Shown: positions 6,742 to 9,201 of the stretch, one piece after another | How positions within the stretch are numbered: the stretch's first letter is position 1 | Layout of the letters: each line of letters starts with the position of its first letter | Assembly: GCA_947455845.1 (NCBI GenBank) | Contig: CANGQE010000036.1 | Span: 1-9,201, forward strand | DNA length: 9,201 nucleotides | From: Rickettsiales bacterium | GTDB taxonomy: Bacteria; Pseudomonadota; Alphaproteobacteria; Rickettsiales; UBA1997 | Direction: 5' to 3' | The notes under the pieces: generated by a model | Told to the model about the DNA's origin: nothing | Seen by the model: the letters and a program-made list of their open reading frames with translations, nothing else | Databases searched by the model: none | Position numbers and translations under genes: made by a program

Positions 6742-6832
6742 GAATAGATCCTGAAACAAGTTCAGGATGACACCGAGAGAGAGGTGGGGTCACCCCCCAA
6801 ACTCCGTCATCCTGAACTTGTTTCAGGATCTA
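6742..6832. repeat. Paired palindromic repeat, AT-type, upstream of gshA
   Basis: The left arm (6742-6771) matches the left arm at 2550-2579 exactly, and the right arm (6806-6832) is its inverted copy. The pair forms about 27 bp of perfect stem (6745-6771 with 6806-6832). The 34-base spacer differs from that of the other pairs and holds its own small hairpin, GGGG-TCA-CCCC. The first 36 bases (to 6777) also match the solo copy at 512-547 except for one loop base. It sits 11 bases after the NDUFS4-like stop and 25 bases before the gshA ATG, so any gshA mRNA made from upstream would carry it in its leader. Confidence 0.93.
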
Positions 6833-6857
6833 AAAATTTAAAAATAATCTAAAATTA

Positions 6858-8081
6858 ATGCCCACAATAATCGAAATTCTTTCGCAAAAAATCAGCGACA
6901 AGCAGCAAGCAATTGAAGATTTTTTTGCTAAAAAATTTCAGCAATATCCGCAACTTTTTTACAATTCAGTCGATTTACGCCATTCCGGTTTCAAGATTGC
7001 ACCTGTCGATACTAACTGCTTTCCGGCGGGATTTAACAATCTTTCGCAAACCTCAAAAACAGCAGCTAAAATTATTGCTGACAATTTTTTTACTAAAAAT
7101 TTTCCTGACGCTAAAAAAGTTTTAATCATTTCCGAAAGCCACACTCGTAACTTACGCTATTTAAAAAATATCGTGAATTTGCAGGAAATTATTGCTGACA
7201 AAAAAGAAGTTGTTGTTGGTGCTTTGATTGCGGAACTAACCGCAAAAACTGCGATTGATTTGGAAGATGGCAGCTTTGCCACGCTTCATCCTTTAACAAA
7301 TAAATCCGGAAAAATTTCCACGCTGGATGGTTTTGAGCCAGATGTGATTGTGCTCAATAATGATCTCACTGACGGTATTCCGCCAATTTTAGAAAATATC
7401 AATATTCCAATCGTACCGCCAACCAGCATGGGTTGGCACAGTCGCACCAAGTCACACCATTTTGATATTTACAATGAGCTTGCAACTGAACTGGCGCAAA
7501 TTTTAGAAATTGATCCGTGGTTAATTTCTTCAATGCACCGCTCTTGTCACGATGTAAATTTTAAAGAACAAAAAGGTCTGGAATGCTTGGCTCAATATGT
7601 CGATAAAATGATCGAAAACCTTAGAAAAAAATATCAAGAATACGGTATTAACGAAGAACCTTATTGTTACATCAAAGCTGACAATGGCACTTACGGGATT
7701 GCAGTGTGGCCGGTTTTTTCCGGTGCAGAAGTTTTGGAAATAAATAAAAAAGAGCGCAATAAAATGAACATGCTCAAGGGCTCGGTTCAAAACACTCAAG
7801 CTCTGGTTCAAGAAGGCATTAAAACCATTGATAAAATCGACAATAAAATTGCCGAACCAATGATTTACATGATCGATGGCAAAGTGGTGGGAAATTTATT
7901 TCGCGTCAACGAAGCCCGTGACGAAAAAATTAGTTTAAATGCAGCAGGAGCTAGTTTTTTTGATTTAACCGAATTATCTGAAGATCAATTAACCCTCGGA
8001 TTAGAAAAAAACAAAATTGCTGCAATTTACGCAGTGATAGCAAGACTCGCCGCCTTGGCCTCTTCAATCGAAAACCAATAA
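6858..8081 (+). CDS. gshA: Glutamate-cysteine ligase (proteobacterial GshA family)
   Basis: This 407-residue protein resembles the glutamate-cysteine ligase family first described from Acidithiobacillus ferrooxidans (Pfam GshA), which is distinct from the E. coli and plant-type ligases. It makes gamma-glutamylcysteine from glutamate, cysteine and ATP, the first step of glutathione synthesis, in the cytoplasm. Supporting segments are SVDLRHSGFKIAPVDTNCFP near residues 35-54, a conserved GFNNL, VPPTSMGWHSRTKS HHF near the middle, YIKADNGTYG (271-280), and NLFRVNEARDEKISLNAAGA near the C-terminus; the last resembles ATP-binding segments of ligases. Length is normal for the family. The start ATG has an A/T-rich leader and no Shine-Dalgarno. 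gshB, needed for glutathione itself, is not in this window. The neighbours ggt and the C26 hydrolase also act on gamma-glutamyl compounds. The family assignment is from memory of the motifs. Confidence 0.9.
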   Translation: MPTIIEILSQKISDKQQAIEDFFAKKFQQYPQLFYNSVDLRHSGFKIAPVDTNCFPAGFNNLSQTSKTAAKIIADNFFTKNFPDAKKVLIISESHTRNLRYLKNIVNLQEIIADKKEVVVGALIAELTAKTAIDLEDGSFATLHPLTNKSGKISTLDGFEPDVIVLNNDLTDGIPPILENINIPIVPPTSMGWHSRTKSHHFDIYNELATELAQILEIDPWLISSMHRSCHDVNFKEQKGLECLAQYVDKMIENLRKKYQEYGINEEPYCYIKADNGTYGIAVWPVFSGAEVLEINKKERNKMNMLKGSVQNTQALVQEGIKTIDKIDNKIAEPMIYMIDGKVVGNLFRVNEARDEKISLNAAGASFFDLTELSEDQLTLGLEKNKIAAIYAVIARLAALASSIENQ

Positions 8082-8094
8082 TGTTCATTGCTAA

Positions 8095-8856
8095 ATGCTA
8101 AATATTAAATCCCGCCCCTTAATTGGAATAGCTCCCGACTATAAAGACGGTTGCCCTAACGGTTATTCCACCAGAAATTATTACGCTTTGCGCGCTAATT
8201 ATGTTGAGATGGTAAATAAGGCTGGTGGTGCCGCTGTAATTCTGACTTACGATTACGATTTGATTGACTCTTACCTAGAATCTCTCGACGGTCTAATGGT
8301 AGTTGGCGGCTATTTTGACATTCATCCCAAGCGTTACGGTGACGAAGAAATTCATCCTACCGTAAAATTAAATGACATTCGTGAAAATTTTGAATATGAG
8401 CTTGGCAAAAAAGCAATTAAAACTGATTTACCATTGCTAGGCATTTGCAACGGCATGCAATTAATTAATGTTTTGCATGGCGGCAAGGTGATTCAACATA
8501 TTCCTGACGAAGAAAATTTAATGAATCACGAGCAAAGCCATACTGAGGGATTTAAAGATTACGCCACCGGTTACCACGATGTTGAGATCGGGAAAGATAC
8601 CAAACTTTTTACAATTGTCGGCCAAGAAAAAATCAAAACTAATTCTTCACATCATCAGGCAGCAAAAAATACCGGAAAAGATTTGGTAGTTGCGGCACAT
8701 GCTTCTGACGGCGTGATTGAAGCGGTAGAAAAAACCAACCATCCTTTTTGTGTTGGTGTGCAATGGCATCCTGAATTTGAAACTTCAGATGCTGATCGAA
8801 AAATCTTTGAAGCGTTTGTAGAGGCGGCGAAAGAGCATAAAAATTTGAAGGGTTAG
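8095..8856 (+). CDS. Gamma-glutamyl-GABA hydrolase-like peptidase C26 (class I glutamine amidotransferase fold)
   Basis: This 253-residue protein has the class I glutamine amidotransferase fold of the PuuD / peptidase C26 family, cytosolic enzymes that hydrolyse gamma-glutamyl bonds, for example gamma-glutamyl-GABA in putrescine degradation. The N-terminal RPLIGIAPDY and the NYVEMVNKAGGAAVIL stretch fit the family. The LDGLMVVGG strand precedes the nucleophile elbow LGICNGMQLINVLHGG with C118. The remaining triad residues are H225 and E227 in VQWHPEFE. Length nearly equals E. coli PuuD. The ATG at 8095 lies 13 bases after the gshA stop. An earlier ATG overlapping that stop is out of frame and ends at once. 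No other putrescine-pathway gene is near, so the substrate may instead be another gamma-glutamyl compound such as a glutathione-derived one; that is inference from its place beside gshA and ggt. Confidence 0.88.
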   Translation: MLNIKSRPLIGIAPDYKDGCPNGYSTRNYYALRANYVEMVNKAGGAAVILTYDYDLIDSYLESLDGLMVVGGYFDIHPKRYGDEEIHPTVKLNDIRENFEYELGKKAIKTDLPLLGICNGMQLINVLHGGKVIQHIPDEENLMNHEQSHTEGFKDYATGYHDVEIGKDTKLFTIVGQEKIKTNSSHHQAAKNTGKDLVVAAHASDGVIEAVEKTNHPFCVGVQWHPEFETSDADRKIFEAFVEAAKEHKNLKG

Positions 8857-8879
8857 ACAAACTTTTTTATTAAGTTTGT
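8857..8879. repeat. Inverted repeat after the C26 hydrolase, weak terminator candidate
   Basis: ACAAACTT (8857-8864) and AAGTTTGT (8872-8879) form a perfect 8-bp inverted repeat with a 7-base loop, directly after the stop codon. The stem is AT-rich and followed by GGGGCTTATA rather than a T-run, so it is a poor intrinsic terminator on the plus strand. It might instead be a protein-binding palindrome upstream of the next gene or chance. Confidence 0.35.
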
Positions 8880-8918
8880 GGGGCTTATACCCAACATGAA
8901 GATTTAAAAATTAAAAAA

Positions 8919-9201
8919 ATGAAAAACGAAACAAACACAGAAGAAAAAGGCATTAGAGTTGCCAAACTAATAGCCCAATCCGGCCATTGCTCACGCCGCG
9001 AGGCTGAAGAATTAATCGCCGAAGGTCGGGTTAAAGTTAACGGCGAAACCATTACTTCTCCCGCCACTTTTATTACCGATCATTCGGTCAAAATTGATGA
9101 CAAATTAATTAACCAAAAACAGCCTGTTAGGGTTTGGGTTTTTCACAAGCCAGAAGGTTTTTTGACGACCTCAAAAGATCCGCACAATCGCAAAACTATT
9201 T
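8919..9201 (+). CDS. rRNA pseudouridine synthase, RluB/RsuA family (5' part, cut by window edge)
   Basis: The first 94 codons of this gene are open to the right edge, so the C-terminal catalytic part is missing from view. Residues about 12-45 form an S4 RNA-binding domain: IRVAKLIAQSGHCSRREAEE, then EGRVKVNG. This is followed by VWVFHKPEGFLTTSKDP (72-88) and NRKTI, the first conserved block of RluB/RsuA/RluE/RluF-type pseudouridine synthases (KPxGxxTTxxDPxxR). These enzymes isomerise a specific uridine of ribosomal RNA. The S4 domain with the TTxxDP variant favours RluB (23S rRNA, U2605 in E. coli), but RluF or RsuA cannot be excluded without the catalytic GRLD motif. The start is the ATG at 8919-8921, 62 bases after the previous gene, preceded by a purine-poor, A-rich leader without Shine-Dalgarno. 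Confidence 0.88.
   Translation, partial: MKNETNTEEKGIRVAKLIAQSGHCSRREAEELIAEGRVKVNGETITSPATFITDHSVKIDDKLINQKQPVRVWVFHKPEGFLTTSKDPHNRKTI

Noticed and set aside
512..6832. The repeats as a CRISPR array
   Set aside because: Copies are kilobases apart, inverted in pairs, palindromic through their core, with no regular spacers and no cas genes.
7530..7811. Minus-strand open frame within gshA
   Set aside because: It lies wholly opposite the conserved part of gshA, including the YIKADNGTYG region, and matches no family I recognise.
8081..8101. ATG overlapping the gshA stop codon as the start of the C26 hydrolase
   Set aside because: It is out of frame with the hydrolase and reaches a stop after six codons.

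Overview
The window looks like a chromosomal, AT-rich piece of an alphaproteobacterial genome. The best lineage marker is a small NDUFS4-like (18 kDa) complex I accessory protein, a family typical of Alphaproteobacteria and mitochondria. It is supported by a CcmF-type (System I) cytochrome c assembly protein, an RppH-like Nudix hydrolase, a GshA-type glutamate-cysteine ligase and DNA polymerase III chi. I cannot resolve the order. The dispersed palindromic repeats recall those of Rickettsiales and relatives, but thrC, ggt and gshA point to a less reduced metabolism than Rickettsia itself.

Layout. On the left, a minus-strand pair runs rppH then holC (RNA 5'-end processing; replisome chi subunit), with one solo palindromic repeat between them. 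A 77-bp divergent spacer separates rppH from thrC (threonine synthase) on the plus strand. Everything to the right is also plus strand: ccmF, ggt (gamma-glutamyltransferase, predicted lipoprotein), an NDUFS4-like gene, gshA, a class I amidotransferase-fold gamma-glutamyl hydrolase (PuuD/peptidase C26 type), and the 5' part of an RluB-type rRNA pseudouridine synthase cut by the right edge. Spacers are short and there are no RNA genes, CRISPR arrays or transposase genes. No spacer exceeds 130 bases.

How the genes fit together. ggt, gshA and the C26 hydrolase all act on gamma-glutamyl bonds. They suggest a glutathione / gamma-glutamyl turnover group: synthesis of gamma-glutamylcysteine inside the cell, glutathione cleavage outside the cytoplasm, and cytosolic hydrolysis of gamma-glutamyl compounds. 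ccmF and the NDUFS4-like gene belong to respiration. Nothing in the window is an obvious defence or mobile-element system.

The most notable feature is a palindromic repeat family. One solo copy lies between rppH and holC, and head-to-head pairs lie between thrC and ccmF and between the NDUFS4-like gene and gshA. A fourth, GC-rich pair sits inside the ccmF reading frame and is translated as about 35 extra residues in a loop. The GC-rich and AT-rich versions differ at six arm positions that form three compensated base pairs of the hairpin, which argues that the hairpin structure itself is conserved. A second general feature is that none of the nine starts has a recognisable Shine-Dalgarno sequence; leaders are A-rich instead.
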